In this document: piece after piece, positions 21,501 to 30,497 of the stretch
Layout of the letters: the number at the start of each line of letters is the position of its first letter
Position numbering within the stretch: the first letter of the stretch is position 1
From: an uncultured Bacteroidota bacterium
GTDB taxonomy: Bacteria > Bacteroidota > Bacteroidia > Flavobacteriales > Flavobacteriaceae
Assembly (NCBI GenBank): GCA_902609185.1
Contig: CACLQX010000006.1
Span: forward strand, 1 to 34,491
Direction: 5' to 3'
DNA length: 34,491 bases
Translations under genes and position numbers: made by a program
The notes under the pieces: model-generated
Told to the model about the DNA's origin: nothing
What the model saw: the letters and a program-made list of their open reading frames with translations, nothing else
Databases searched by the model: none

Positions 21501-22445
21501 ATGCAATCAGTAATTACCAAAACAGATTTTAGCTTCAGAGGATTGCAATCAAAATATGAGGGTAAAGTAAGAGATGTATATACTTTAAATAATAATTCTA
21601 TGATCGTAATTGCAACAGATAGAATTTCAGCTTTTGATGTAATAATGCCAAAAGGAATAAACTATAAAGGCCAAATATTAAATCAGATCTCTGTAGAAAT
21701 GCTAAACAAAACAAAAGACATAGTTAACAATTGGTTGATTTCATCACCAGATCCAAATATTTCTTACGGTATAAGATGTAAGCCTTTAAAAATTGAAATG
21801 GTTGTTAGAGGATATTTGTCTGGCCATTCATACAGGCTTTACAGATCAGGTTTAAGAAATATTTGTGGAAATATTATCCCGGAAAATATGCTTGAAAACG
21901 ATCAATTTAAAAAACCAATTGTAACTCCAACTACTAAAGCTGAAATTGGGAATCATGATGAAGATATTAGCCCTAGTGAGATTATTTCAAATAAAATATT
22001 AGATAAAAAAATGTATGAAAAATTACATTATATTTCACTAGAACTCTTTAAAAGAGGAACTGAAATTGCTAAAAAATCAGGTTTAATATTAGTTGATACT
22101 AAATACGAGTTTGGTCTTGATTCAGAAAATAATATTCTTTTAATTGATGAAATACACACGCCTGATTCATCAAGGTATTTTTATTTAGATTCTTATAATT
22201 ATCTCCAAAATAATAAACTGAAGCAAAAACAATTATCAAAAGAATTCTTTCGTGAGTGGCTGATGGAAAATAATTTTCAAGGAAAAGAAGGACAGAAAAT
22301 TCCACATATATCAAATGAAACTATTGTTTTAATTTCAAATAGGTATATTGAGCTGTATGAAAAATTAATGAATAAAAAATTTGTAAAAGACTCTCAGATT
22401 GATATTAACAAAAGAATAAGAGATAATATGTCAAATTTTTTATAA
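21501..22445 (+). CDS. purC: Phosphoribosylaminoimidazole-succinocarboxamide synthase
   Basis: 314 aa; YEGKVRDVYTLNNNSMIVIATDRISAFDVIMP, EMVVRGYLSGHSYRLYRSG, LIDEIHTPDSSRYFYLDSY. Confidence 0.95.
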   Translation: MQSVITKTDFSFRGLQSKYEGKVRDVYTLNNNSMIVIATDRISAFDVIMPKGINYKGQILNQISVEMLNKTKDIVNNWLISSPDPNISYGIRCKPLKIEMVVRGYLSGHSYRLYRSGLRNICGNIIPENMLENDQFKKPIVTPTTKAEIGNHDEDISPSEIISNKILDKKMYEKLHYISLELFKRGTEIAKKSGLILVDTKYEFGLDSENNILLIDEIHTPDSSRYFYLDSYNYLQNNKLKQKQLSKEFFREWLMENNFQGKEGQKIPHISNETIVLISNRYIELYEKLMNKKFVKDSQIDINKRIRDNMSNFL

Positions 22446-23324
22446 AACTTTTACAAATTTTTCAATATTATTTTCAGGGCTAAACCAAAAATGTTTTCCA
22501 TTATTATTTAGCCATGTAATTTGTTTTTTAGCAAACCTCCTTGTATTTATTTTAATTTGATCAATTGATTCTGTTTTACTGGATTTACCATCAAAATAAT
22601 TAAAAAGTTCTTTGTAGCCAACGGTATTTAAAGGGTTTACTCTAGAGTATTTATACAAACTCTGTGCTTCTTCAAGTAAACCATTTCTCACCATTATGTC
22701 GACCCGTTTATTTATGCTATCATGTATTAATTTTCTCTCATTATTTAGTGCTATTGAAATGTGATTATATTTTGAAGGTAATTTTTTCCCAAGAAATGAA
22801 GAATAAGGTTTTTGGGATTGAATGGATACTTCTAGGGCTCTAATTATTCTTCTATGATTATTTTTATCTACCATTTCAAGATATTTTGGATCTATTTTTT
22901 TTAATAATGACAGTATATATTCTTTTCCTTTTTTTTCAAAATCTTGATTTAGCCGATATCTTAAATCTTTCGATATTTTAGGCATTTCATCTAATTCTTT
23001 GAAAATTGAGTTTAAAAATAAGAATGATCCTCCAACCAAAATTATATTATCGTACTTTTTAAATAAAATATCAATTAGGTTTTTAGCATCTTTAGAGTAA
23101 TCATAAACAGTGTAATTATCGAATATTGACTTGTTGTGAATAAAATGATGTTTTACAGTTGAAAGTTCAATTTTTGAGGGTGGGGCAGTCCCAATTTTCA
23201 TTTCTTTATAGAACTGCCTAGAATCAAAAGAAATTATTTCAGTCTTTAAAAATATTGCTAATTCAATTGCTTTTTTAGTTTTACCAACTGCTGTTGGTCC
23301 CGATATACTAATTATTTTTTTCAA
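22440..23324 (-). CDS. miaA: tRNA dimethylallyltransferase (ORF track extends to 23399; the native start is probably TTG at 23324)
   Basis: KKIISISGPTAVGKTKKAIELAIFL, EIISFDSRQFYKEMKIGTAPPS, ILVGGSFLFLNSIF, NHRRIIRALEV, KQITWLNNN. The P-loop of MiaA is normally near the N terminus, which favours LKKIISISGPT as the true start. Confidence 0.93.
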   Translation of the reverse strand: MKKIISISGPTAVGKTKKAIELAIFLKTEIISFDSRQFYKEMKIGTAPPSKIELSTVKHHFIHNKSIFDNYTVYDYSKDAKNLIDILFKKYDNIILVGGSFLFLNSIFKELDEMPKISKDLRYRLNQDFEKKGKEYILSLLKKIDPKYLEMVDKNNHRRIIRALEVSIQSQKPYSSFLGKKLPSKYNHISIALNNERKLIHDSINKRVDIMVRNGLLEEAQSLYKYSRVNPLNTVGYKELFNYFDGKSSKTESIDQIKINTRRFAKKQITWLNNNGKHFWFSPENNIEKFVKVL

Positions 23325-23811
23325 ATTTTCTATTAATTTTAAATAATTCAAGTGTTGCTTTCGCATCATCAAATGCTCGGTGATGATTATTGAGTTCAAT
23401 ATTAAAGTGATCGCATATCTTTTTCAATTTATAAGATTTAAGATCAGGAAAATTTTTCTTTGATAATTCAATTGTACATAATGTATCAGCTTTGAAATCT
23501 AGACCAATTTTTTTAAATTCATTTTTAAGAACTCGATAATCATAACTTACATTATGTCCAACAATTATCTTATTACTTAGTAATTTTTTAATTTCTAATG
23601 AATAATCACTAAAACTTTTACAATTCTTCAAATCTTTATCTGTTATTCCTGTAAGTCTTTGAACAAAATAATCAACTTTTTTTTCAGGATTGATAAGTGA
23701 CTGGAAAGTCTTAATTATTACTTTACCATCAAAAATTAATATCCCTATCTCAATGATACTTTCTTCATTATATTTCCCCCCAGATGTCTCTGTATCAATT
23801 ATTGCAAACAT
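23308..23811 (-). CDS. DnaQ-like 3'-5' exonuclease (DNA polymerase III epsilon-type, DEDDh)
   Basis: FAIIDTETSGGKYNEESIIEIGILIFDG, VGHNVSYDYRVLKNEF, HHRAFDDAKATLELF: ExoI, II and III motifs. Confidence 0.88.
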   Translation of the reverse strand: MFAIIDTETSGGKYNEESIIEIGILIFDGKVIIKTFQSLINPEKKVDYFVQRLTGITDKDLKNCKSFSDYSLEIKKLLSNKIIVGHNVSYDYRVLKNEFKKIGLDFKADTLCTIELSKKNFPDLKSYKLKKICDHFNIELNNHHRAFDDAKATLELFKINRKFEKNN

Positions 23812-24453
23812 TTAATTAAATATTGCCGAACCTATTCTTATCATATTTGAATTATATTTTAAAGCCAATAAGTAATCACCACTCATTCCCATTGACAAAT
23901 ATTTTAATGGTGTAACTTTTGAGTACTTGTCATATAGTCTTGATAATAATGAAAACTCTGATTCTATTAGACTAGTATTGCTTGAGAAAGTAGCCATACC
24001 CATTAATCCTAATATCTTAATATTTTTATAATTTTTAGATATATAATTACCAAAAATAATATCAACTTCCTCAGGTAAAAACCCATATTTACTATCATCA
24101 TTTGAAATTTTTACTTGAATTAAAATATTTGTAAAAATATTTTTATCAATTGACAACTTATTGATGTGATCAATTAATCTGAATGAATCTACTGAATGAA
24201 TTAAATGTATGAACTCAATTATATCTTTAACCTTATTTCTTTGAAGATGACCGATCATGTGCCAACGAATATCCTTTGGAAGTTTGTTGTATTTTACAAC
24301 AAGATCTTTAACTCTATTCTCTCCAAAATTTTTATGATTTTCATCATAAACTTTCATTATTTCATTAGTTGTGCTTCGTTTTGAAACTGCTACAGTTTCA
24401 ACATCATCTCCATTTTTATTTTTTAAATTTTTAAAATTATTAATCATTTCCAA
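23812..24453 (-). CDS. yggS: YggS/PLPBP family pyridoxal phosphate homeostasis protein
   Basis: VETVAVSKRSTTNEIMKVYDENHKNFGENRVKDL, WHMIGHLQRNKVKDI, GLMGMATFSSN, LSMGMSGDYLLALKYNSNMIRIGSAIF. Confidence 0.9.
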   Translation of the reverse strand: MEMINNFKNLKNKNGDDVETVAVSKRSTTNEIMKVYDENHKNFGENRVKDLVVKYNKLPKDIRWHMIGHLQRNKVKDIIEFIHLIHSVDSFRLIDHINKLSIDKNIFTNILIQVKISNDDSKYGFLPEEVDIIFGNYISKNYKNIKILGLMGMATFSSNTSLIESEFSLLSRLYDKYSKVTPLKYLSMGMSGDYLLALKYNSNMIRIGSAIFN

Positions 24454-25402
24454 TCTTATTTAAAATTAAAAAAGCTATATCTAAAGCTCTAGCCCCATCA
24501 TCAAAACTAACTTCAGGTTTTTTGTTTTCAATTATTGATTTATAAAAATTATTATGCTCTTCCTCAATAGAGTTAATATTTTTATTTTCATAATTTAAAA
24601 TTTTAATTTCTTTTTCATGTCCATCAAAGTTTTTTAATGTAAGAGCGTACTTATTATTATAATCATGATCTACTATTTTTACTTGCTCAGATTTACCAGA
24701 ATCAAAATCTATAGAAATATATGAATCAGATTGAAATAGTCTCATTTTCCTCATTTTTTTCAATGATATTCTACTTGCTGTAAGATTCGCAACACATCCA
24801 TTTTTAAATTCAATTCTAGCATTAACTATGTCTGGGCTATTGCTAATTACTTTGGTACCATTAGCATTAATACTTTTTATACTTGAGTCTACGATTGACA
24901 AAACGATATCAATATCATGTATCATAAGATCCAAAACTACCGAAACATCAGTTCCTCTCTCTGGATAGTGTGATAACCTATGTGCTTCTATAAACATTGG
25001 ATTTAATAGATTTTTTACATTTAGATAGGCTGAATTAAACCTTTCAACATGACCAACCTGACCAACTAATCCAAATTTATTTACCAATAAAATCAATTCC
25101 TTGGCCTCTTTAGTAGTGGAGGTTATCGGTTTCTCAACAAATACATGTTTCTTTTGTTGTATAAAAAATTTAGCTATTTTAAAATGAGATGTGGTTGGTG
25201 TTGCAATTATTACGGCTTCAATTTCGTTGTTAAAATTATCTAAATCATAAAATCTTGTCAAATTATATTTTTTTTCTATCTCTTGAGATTTAACATCATC
25301 AGTTTCAATAAAACCTTTGAGATCAAATTTTTTTGACCGTATTAAAAGCTTAATATGAAATTCACCAAGGTGACCACAACCAATAACGCCTATTTTAATC
25401 AT
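24440..25402 (-). CDS. Gfo/Idh/MocA family oxidoreductase
   Basis: KIGVIGCGHLGEFHIKLLIRS; EAVIIATPTTSHFKIAKFFIQQKKHVFVEKPITSTTKEAKEL; VVLDLMIHDIDIVLSIV. Confidence 0.9.
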   Translation of the reverse strand: MIKIGVIGCGHLGEFHIKLLIRSKKFDLKGFIETDDVKSQEIEKKYNLTRFYDLDNFNNEIEAVIIATPTTSHFKIAKFFIQQKKHVFVEKPITSTTKEAKELILLVNKFGLVGQVGHVERFNSAYLNVKNLLNPMFIEAHRLSHYPERGTDVSVVLDLMIHDIDIVLSIVDSSIKSINANGTKVISNSPDIVNARIEFKNGCVANLTASRISLKKMRKMRLFQSDSYISIDFDSGKSEQVKIVDHDYNNKYALTLKNFDGHEKEIKILNYENKNINSIEEEHNNFYKSIIENKKPEVSFDDGARALDIAFLILNKIGND

Positions 25403-25407
25403 TATTT

Positions 25408-25415
25408 CAAATTTA
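25408..25415 (-). promoter_or_regulatory. -7 box TAAATTTG for the Gfo/Idh/MocA operon
   Basis: Exact TAnnTTTG on the minus strand; 5 nt between box and ATG at 25402. Confidence 0.55.
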
Positions 25416-25425
25416 CAATCTATAT

Positions 25426-25433
25426 TAACTTTG
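25426..25433 (+). promoter_or_regulatory. -7 box TAACTTTG for pcm
   Basis: Exact TAnnTTTG on the plus strand, 24 nt before the pcm ATG at 25458. Confidence 0.5.
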
Positions 25434-25457
25434 TATATAGATTGATCGATTAATTTT

Positions 25458-26102
25458 ATGAAAGATTCTTACAAACAAAAAGGATTAAGGAAAAAATTAG
25501 TATTGGAATTATTCAAGAAAGGTATTCGTAATGAAAAAGTTTTGAATGCAATCAATATAATCCCAAGACATTTATTTTTGCATAAAGATTTTGAAAATTT
25601 TGCGTATATAGACAAGCCATTTCCAATTGGAGAAGATCAAACAATATCTCAGCCGTACACAGTAGCTTTTCAAACTGAAAAACTTGAAATTAAATCAGGA
25701 GATAAAATTCTTGAAATTGGTAGTGGATCTGGCTATCAAACATCTATTTTAGTTTCACTTAACGCTGATGTTTATTCAATTGAAAGAATATATAATCTTT
25801 TTAAAAGTTCAAAAAAAATTCTCTCATCAATAAATCTAATGCCAAAAAAAATTATTTGGGGGGATGGCTACCTTGGCTTAGTTGAGGAGGCACCATTTGA
25901 TAAAATTTTAATAGCAGCTGCATGCAATGAAATACCAATAAGGTTATTAAGACAACTTAAAATTGGTGGGAAAATGATTATACCAATTGGGAATCAAAAA
26001 AAACAGATTATGAACTTAATTACAAGGATATCTAAAAATAAAATAAAAAAAATGGAGCTCGGTAATTTTCTTTTTGTTCCAATGTTAAAGGATAAAATTT
26101 AA
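25458..26102 (+). CDS. pcm: Protein-L-isoaspartate O-methyltransferase
   Basis: IPRHLFLHKDFENFAYIDKPFPIGEDQTISQPYTVAFQTEKL; ILEIGSGSGYQTSIL; GDGYLGLVEEAPFDKILIAAACNEIP. Confidence 0.94.
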   Translation: MKDSYKQKGLRKKLVLELFKKGIRNEKVLNAINIIPRHLFLHKDFENFAYIDKPFPIGEDQTISQPYTVAFQTEKLEIKSGDKILEIGSGSGYQTSILVSLNADVYSIERIYNLFKSSKKILSSINLMPKKIIWGDGYLGLVEEAPFDKILIAAACNEIPIRLLRQLKIGGKMIIPIGNQKKQIMNLITRISKNKIKKMELGNFLFVPMLKDKI

Positions 26103-26536
26103 GATTTAAATTTTCTTTTTAAGTTGATTTTACTTTCTCTATCTTTTATTGTATTTCTCTTGTCATGTAGCTTCTTACCTTTAGCTACTGAAACTTCAAT
26201 TTTTGCTATTCCCTTGTCGTTTGAAAATATTTTTGAGGGAATTAAGGTTGATCCTGATTCATTGATTTCAGAACGAATTTTTTTTAACTCAATCTTATTA
26301 AGTAATAGTTTTATTTTAGAAGATGATTTTTTTTCTGATGGAGCATTACCAAAAATAATATTGAAGACAAACAACTCATCATCAATAAAATTACAATAGG
26401 AGTTTTCTATTATTATTTTCTTTGCTCTGATGGTTTTTATTTGTAATCCTGTCAAAACTAGGCCTGCAACATACTTTTTTTTCAAAAAATATTTAAACTT
26501 TGCTTTTTTATTTACTATGTTAATTTTCTCTTGCAC
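26099..26536 (-). CDS. smpB: SsrA-binding protein SmpB
   Basis: 145 aa; INIVNKKAKFKYFLKKKYVAGLVLTGLQIKTIRAKK..., IPSKIFSNDKGIAKIEVSVAKGKKLHDKRNTIKDRE. GTG start. Confidence 0.93.
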   Translation of the reverse strand: MQEKINIVNKKAKFKYFLKKKYVAGLVLTGLQIKTIRAKKIIIENSYCNFIDDELFVFNIIFGNAPSEKKSSSKIKLLLNKIELKKIRSEINESGSTLIPSKIFSNDKGIAKIEVSVAKGKKLHDKRNTIKDRESKINLKRKFKS

Positions 26537-26540
26537 TAGG

Positions 26541-26548
26541 CAAAGTTA
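26541..26548 (-). promoter_or_regulatory. -7 box TAACTTTG for smpB
   Basis: Exact TAnnTTTG on the minus strand; 4 nt between box and the GTG start at 26536. Confidence 0.55.
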
Positions 26549-26579
26549 ATAAGTATCTTTATAATCTAATAAAACATCT

Positions 26580-27854
26580 ATGTTTAAGGACATTCAAATT
26601 TTCGATTTAATCAATAAAGAACAAAATAGACAAACCATAGGAATTGAGCTTATAGCATCCGAAAATTTTGTTAGCAAAAATGTTATGAATGCATGTGGGT
26701 CAGTTTTAACAAACAAATATGCGGAGGGATACCCTGAAAGAAGATATTACGGTGGTTGTGAGGTTGTTGATGAAATTGAAACATTGGCTATAGAAAGGGC
26801 AAAAATACTTTTTGGAGCTGAATACGCTAATGTACAACCACATTCAGGAAGTCAAGCTAATGCATCTGTATTTCATGCTTTTCTCAATCCGGGAGACAAG
26901 TTGTTGGGTTTTGATTTATCTCACGGTGGTCATTTAACTCATGGATCAAGTGTTAATTTTTCTGGAAAAATTTATAAATCATCATTTTATGGTGTTGAAA
27001 GAGATAGTGGACTTCTCAACTATGAGAATATATTAAAAATTGCAAAAGAAGAAAAACCTAATATGATTATTGCTGGAGCATCAGCTTATTCGAGGGACAT
27101 TGATTTTAAAAAATTTCGTGAAATTGCTGATGAAGTAGGTGCATTTCTTCTCGCAGATATATCACATCCCTCTGGTTTAATTGCTAAAAAATTTCTTAGC
27201 GACCCAATTCCATATTGCCATGTTGTTACTACCACTACACACAAAACTCTTAGAGGAGCTCGAGGGGGGTTGATATTGATTGGAAAGGATTATGAAAACC
27301 CTTTCGGATTAAAATTTAAAAATGGAAATTTAAAAATGATGTCAAAATTAGTTGACCTAGCAGTATTTCCTGGAAATCAAGGTGGTCCACTCGAACATGT
27401 TATTGCAGCAAAAGCCGTGGGTTTTGGTGAAGCATTAGATGTAAGTTTTTTCAACTACATAGAAAGAGTTAAAAATAACGCTCTAACTATGTGCAACGAG
27501 TTTATGTCAAGAGGATATGATGTCGTATCTAATGGAACTGATAATCATCTTATGTTAATAGATTTAAGAAATAAAAATATTACTGGAAAAGATGCTGAAA
27601 GTGCTCTTGTCAAAGCTGATATTACAGCAAATAAGAATATGGTTCCATTTGATGACAAATCACCATTCATTACCTCTGGAATTAGATTTGGTACAGCAGC
27701 AATAACAACAAGAGGCCTAAATAATTTTGATATAATTAATGTTGTTGATATGATTGATAAGGTCATAACAAACTACACCAACAAAAAAATATTAGCTGAA
27801 GTAAAGAAGGATGTAAATAAGATGATGAAAGATAGACCACTATTTATTCCTTAA
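26580..27854 (+). CDS. glyA: Serine hydroxymethyltransferase
   Basis: 424 aa; [81 protein letters not shown]. Confidence 0.97.
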   Translation: MFKDIQIFDLINKEQNRQTIGIELIASENFVSKNVMNACGSVLTNKYAEGYPERRYYGGCEVVDEIETLAIERAKILFGAEYANVQPHSGSQANASVFHAFLNPGDKLLGFDLSHGGHLTHGSSVNFSGKIYKSSFYGVERDSGLLNYENILKIAKEEKPNMIIAGASAYSRDIDFKKFREIADEVGAFLLADISHPSGLIAKKFLSDPIPYCHVVTTTTHKTLRGARGGLILIGKDYENPFGLKFKNGNLKMMSKLVDLAVFPGNQGGPLEHVIAAKAVGFGEALDVSFFNYIERVKNNALTMCNEFMSRGYDVVSNGTDNHLMLIDLRNKNITGKDAESALVKADITANKNMVPFDDKSPFITSGIRFGTAAITTRGLNNFDIINVVDMIDKVITNYTNKKILAEVKKDVNKMMKDRPLFIP

Positions 27855-28866
27855 TTATTTTAACCTCAAATATTTTATCCCACTTTTTTCCAGTAACAAA
27901 AAAACTATTTCTCTTTTTATTATACGCAATTCCATTTAGCACATCTAATTCAGGGTGTTTTTTTACTTTATTTCTTAAACCATCAAAGTTTATTAAGCCT
28001 ATTACTTTACCAGTATTCTTGTCAATCACCAAAACAACGTCTTTATTTGATTGGTATGTATTTGCGTAAATTAAATTATCAACAACCTCTAATTCATTAA
28101 TGTTCTTGATTTTTTTTGTTTCTGTAACAATTTCAATAGAGTCAATTTCAAGAAAGGTTTCAGGATCAATGATTCTTATTTTAGATGAGCCATCAGAGAG
28201 ATATAGAAACTCACTATCATTAGCTAATCCCCATCCTTCAATATTTTTATCATAATTAAATGAGTTAATTAGATCTAGACTATTTGGATCATAAATGAAA
28301 CCAATTTTATTTTTCCATGTTAATTGAAGGACATTGTCATTAATAACAGTTAAGCCTTCGCCAAAATATTTATCATCTAAATATTTTTCCACAACAACTT
28401 TATTATTAAAGAGATCTATTTTTTTAATAGCTGAATAACCATTTAAACCAGTACTTTCAAATAAAAATTCTTTGTAGAATTCCAACCCTTGGGTATAGGA
28501 AGATATGTCATGGGGATATTCGTTAAGTATTTCATATTTATATATAATTGGCTTAGTATCACTATATATGTCAATGTTTTTTTTTGTTGTTAATGTTAAA
28601 TCGTCAACATTTAATTGAGCTTTGATTGTATTAGTTCCAAGTTTTGAATTAGACAATAAAATATTTTCATTTATCTCCTTGTCATTGAAATAGTATTTAA
28701 TGTTGGCATTATCAATATTAATATCATTTAATTCACATGAAAGGGATAGTTGAGAATTTTTAGTATAAATTACATCAGTAGAGCTTATACTTAATGTTAA
28801 AATATCATTAGATTTTTGATTACATGAAAAAATAAAAACTAATATGAATAAAATATGTTTCATCAT
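27844..28866 (-). CDS. Glutaminyl-peptide cyclotransferase (glutamine cyclotransferase) lipoprotein with N-terminal extra domain
   Basis: Lipobox-like [111 protein letters not shown]. Confidence 0.9.
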   Translation of the reverse strand: MMKHILFILVFIFSCNQKSNDILTLSISSTDVIYTKNSQLSLSCELNDINIDNANIKYYFNDKEINENILLSNSKLGTNTIKAQLNVDDLTLTTKKNIDIYSDTKPIIYKYEILNEYPHDISSYTQGLEFYKEFLFESTGLNGYSAIKKIDLFNNKVVVEKYLDDKYFGEGLTVINDNVLQLTWKNKIGFIYDPNSLDLINSFNYDKNIEGWGLANDSEFLYLSDGSSKIRIIDPETFLEIDSIEIVTETKKIKNINELEVVDNLIYANTYQSNKDVVLVIDKNTGKVIGLINFDGLRNKVKKHPELDVLNGIAYNKKRNSFFVTGKKWDKIFEVKIIKE

Positions 28867-28912
28867 TTAATCATTAAAATTAAATATTATTAAACATTTA
28901 TTAAAACATACT

Positions 28913-28920
28913 TATATTTG
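28913..28920 (+). promoter_or_regulatory. -7 box TATATTTG for SRP RNA
   Basis: Exact TAnnTTTG, with 4 nt between it and the structurally defined 5' end of the RNA. Confidence 0.6.
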
Positions 28921-28924
28921 TTTT

Positions 28925-29020
28925 GGGCAGGCCTTATGCAACCAGCTCCTATTTAATCCCCCAGGGTGGGAACACAGCAAGGGTAGATGGTCGTAGCGGT
29001 GTGATATAAGTTACTTGCCC
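28925..29020 (+). ncRNA. ffs: Signal recognition particle RNA (4.5S-type, small bacterial)
   Basis: Terminal stem GGGCAGG/CTTGCCC, CTTAT/ATAAG and ACCA/TGGT inner pairings, and the diagnostic tip CAGG-GTG-GGAA-CAC-AGCA (symmetric loop, 3 bp stem, GGAA tetraloop), matching E. coli CAGG-UCC-GGAA-GGA-AGCA. Confidence 0.93.
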
Positions 29021-29026
29021 TTTTTT
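29021..29026 (+). terminator. T6 tract immediately after the SRP RNA terminal stem
   Basis: ...CTTGCCC followed by TTTTTT; the terminal RNA stem plus U-tract resembles an intrinsic terminator. Confidence 0.45.
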
Positions 29027-29027
29027 A

Positions 29028-29834
29028 ATGAAAAAAGTAATCATTATCACAGGTGCCTCATCAGGAATAGGGAAATCAATAGGAAACTACTTAACAGAGA
29101 AGGGGCACATTGTTTATGGTACTAGTAGGAAACCAGAAAAATACCCTAAGTCAGAGTTTACACTAGTCAAATCTGATATTAATAAAAAAAGTGATATTCT
29201 AGATTTAGTGAATTATGTTACAGCAAATGAAGGTAAAATAGATGTTTTAATTAACAATGCTGGTGTCGGATATACAGGACCTGTTGAAGAGTCTAGAATT
29301 GAGGATATAGAATCACTCTTCAGTACAAATTTTTTTGGACCAATCGAAATGATAAAAAACACATTACCTGTAATGAGAAAAAATAATAGTGGATTAATTA
29401 TTAATATAACATCAATTGCTGGATATATAGGTTTACCATTTAGAGGTATTTTTTGTGCATCCAAAAGTGCGCTTGAGATATTAACTGAATCATTAAGGTC
29501 AGAAATAAAAGATTATGGAATAAAGGTTGTAAATGTTGCTCCTGGGGATGTTAAAACAGATGTTGTTTCAAGAAGAATAGATTCATTTAATGATAAAAAT
29601 TCTATCTATTTTAAAAAATATTACAAAACATGGAAAAGCATGAATGAAGATGTTGAGGTAGGAGGTATAGATCCTTTAAAAGTTTCAAAATTAGTTCTTA
29701 GAATTATAAATAAAAATAACCCTAAAATTCATTATATCGTTGGTAAACCATTGCAAAAATTTTCAATAGTTTTGAAGAAGGTTTTACCAGATTTAGTTTT
29801 CGAAAAAATCTTGAACAAGTTTAATAAATTGTAA
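29028..29834 (+). CDS. SDR family oxidoreductase
   Basis: KVIIITGASSGIGKSIGNYLTEKGHIVYGTSR, LINNAGVGYTGPVEE, INITSIAGYIGLPFRGIFCASKSALEILTESLRSE (TGxxxGxG, NNAG, YxxxK replaced by FxxxK: FCASK). Confidence 0.9.
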   Translation: MKKVIIITGASSGIGKSIGNYLTEKGHIVYGTSRKPEKYPKSEFTLVKSDINKKSDILDLVNYVTANEGKIDVLINNAGVGYTGPVEESRIEDIESLFSTNFFGPIEMIKNTLPVMRKNNSGLIINITSIAGYIGLPFRGIFCASKSALEILTESLRSEIKDYGIKVVNVAPGDVKTDVVSRRIDSFNDKNSIYFKKYYKTWKSMNEDVEVGGIDPLKVSKLVLRIINKNNPKIHYIVGKPLQKFSIVLKKVLPDLVFEKILNKFNKL

Positions 29835-30494
29835 ATGAAATTTTTTATAGATACTGCTAATTTAAATGAAATTAAAGAAGCTCAAAATTATGGGATTTTA
29901 GATGGTGTAACAACAAATCCTTCCCTTATGGCAAAAGAAAAAATAAAAGGGAAAAAAAATATTACAGAACATTACAAAAAAATATGTTCTTTGGTAAATG
30001 GTGATGTGTCTGCAGAGGTAATATCAACGGATCTTGATGGAATTATAAGTGAAGGGGAAAAACTAAGTCAATTGGATAAAAAAATTGTAGTAAAAGTTCC
30101 TATGATAAAGAATGGAATAAAGGCTATCAAATATTTTTCATCTAAAAATATTAAAACCAATTGTACCCTAATATTTTCACCCGGTCAGGCTCTAATTGCT
30201 GCTAAGGCAGGTGCAACATATGTTTCTCCATTTATTGGTAGATTGGATGATATATCAACTGAGGGTTTAAATATTATTTCTGAAATAAGAAAAATCTATG
30301 ATAATTATAATATAAATACTCAAATTTTAGCAGCCTCCATAAGATCACCAATTCATATAATTAATTGTGCAAAAATTGGTTCAGATGTAATTACATCTCC
30401 CTTAAATTCAATTCTGAAATTATTTGAACATCCTTTAACAGACATTGGATTAAAGAAATTTTTAGATGACCACTTTACATTAAACAAAAAATAA
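29835..30494 (+). CDS. Fructose-6-phosphate aldolase/transaldolase (TalC/Fsa-like)
   Basis: 219 aa; MKFFIDTANLNEIKEAQNYGILDGVTTNPSLMAKE, KVPMIKNGIKAIKYFSSKNIKTNCTLIFSPGQALIAAKAGATYVSPFIGRLDDI. Confidence 0.92.
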   Translation: MKFFIDTANLNEIKEAQNYGILDGVTTNPSLMAKEKIKGKKNITEHYKKICSLVNGDVSAEVISTDLDGIISEGEKLSQLDKKIVVKVPMIKNGIKAIKYFSSKNIKTNCTLIFSPGQALIAAKAGATYVSPFIGRLDDISTEGLNIISEIRKIYDNYNINTQILAASIRSPIHIINCAKIGSDVITSPLNSILKLFEHPLTDIGLKKFLDDHFTLNKK

Positions 30495-30497
30495 TTT

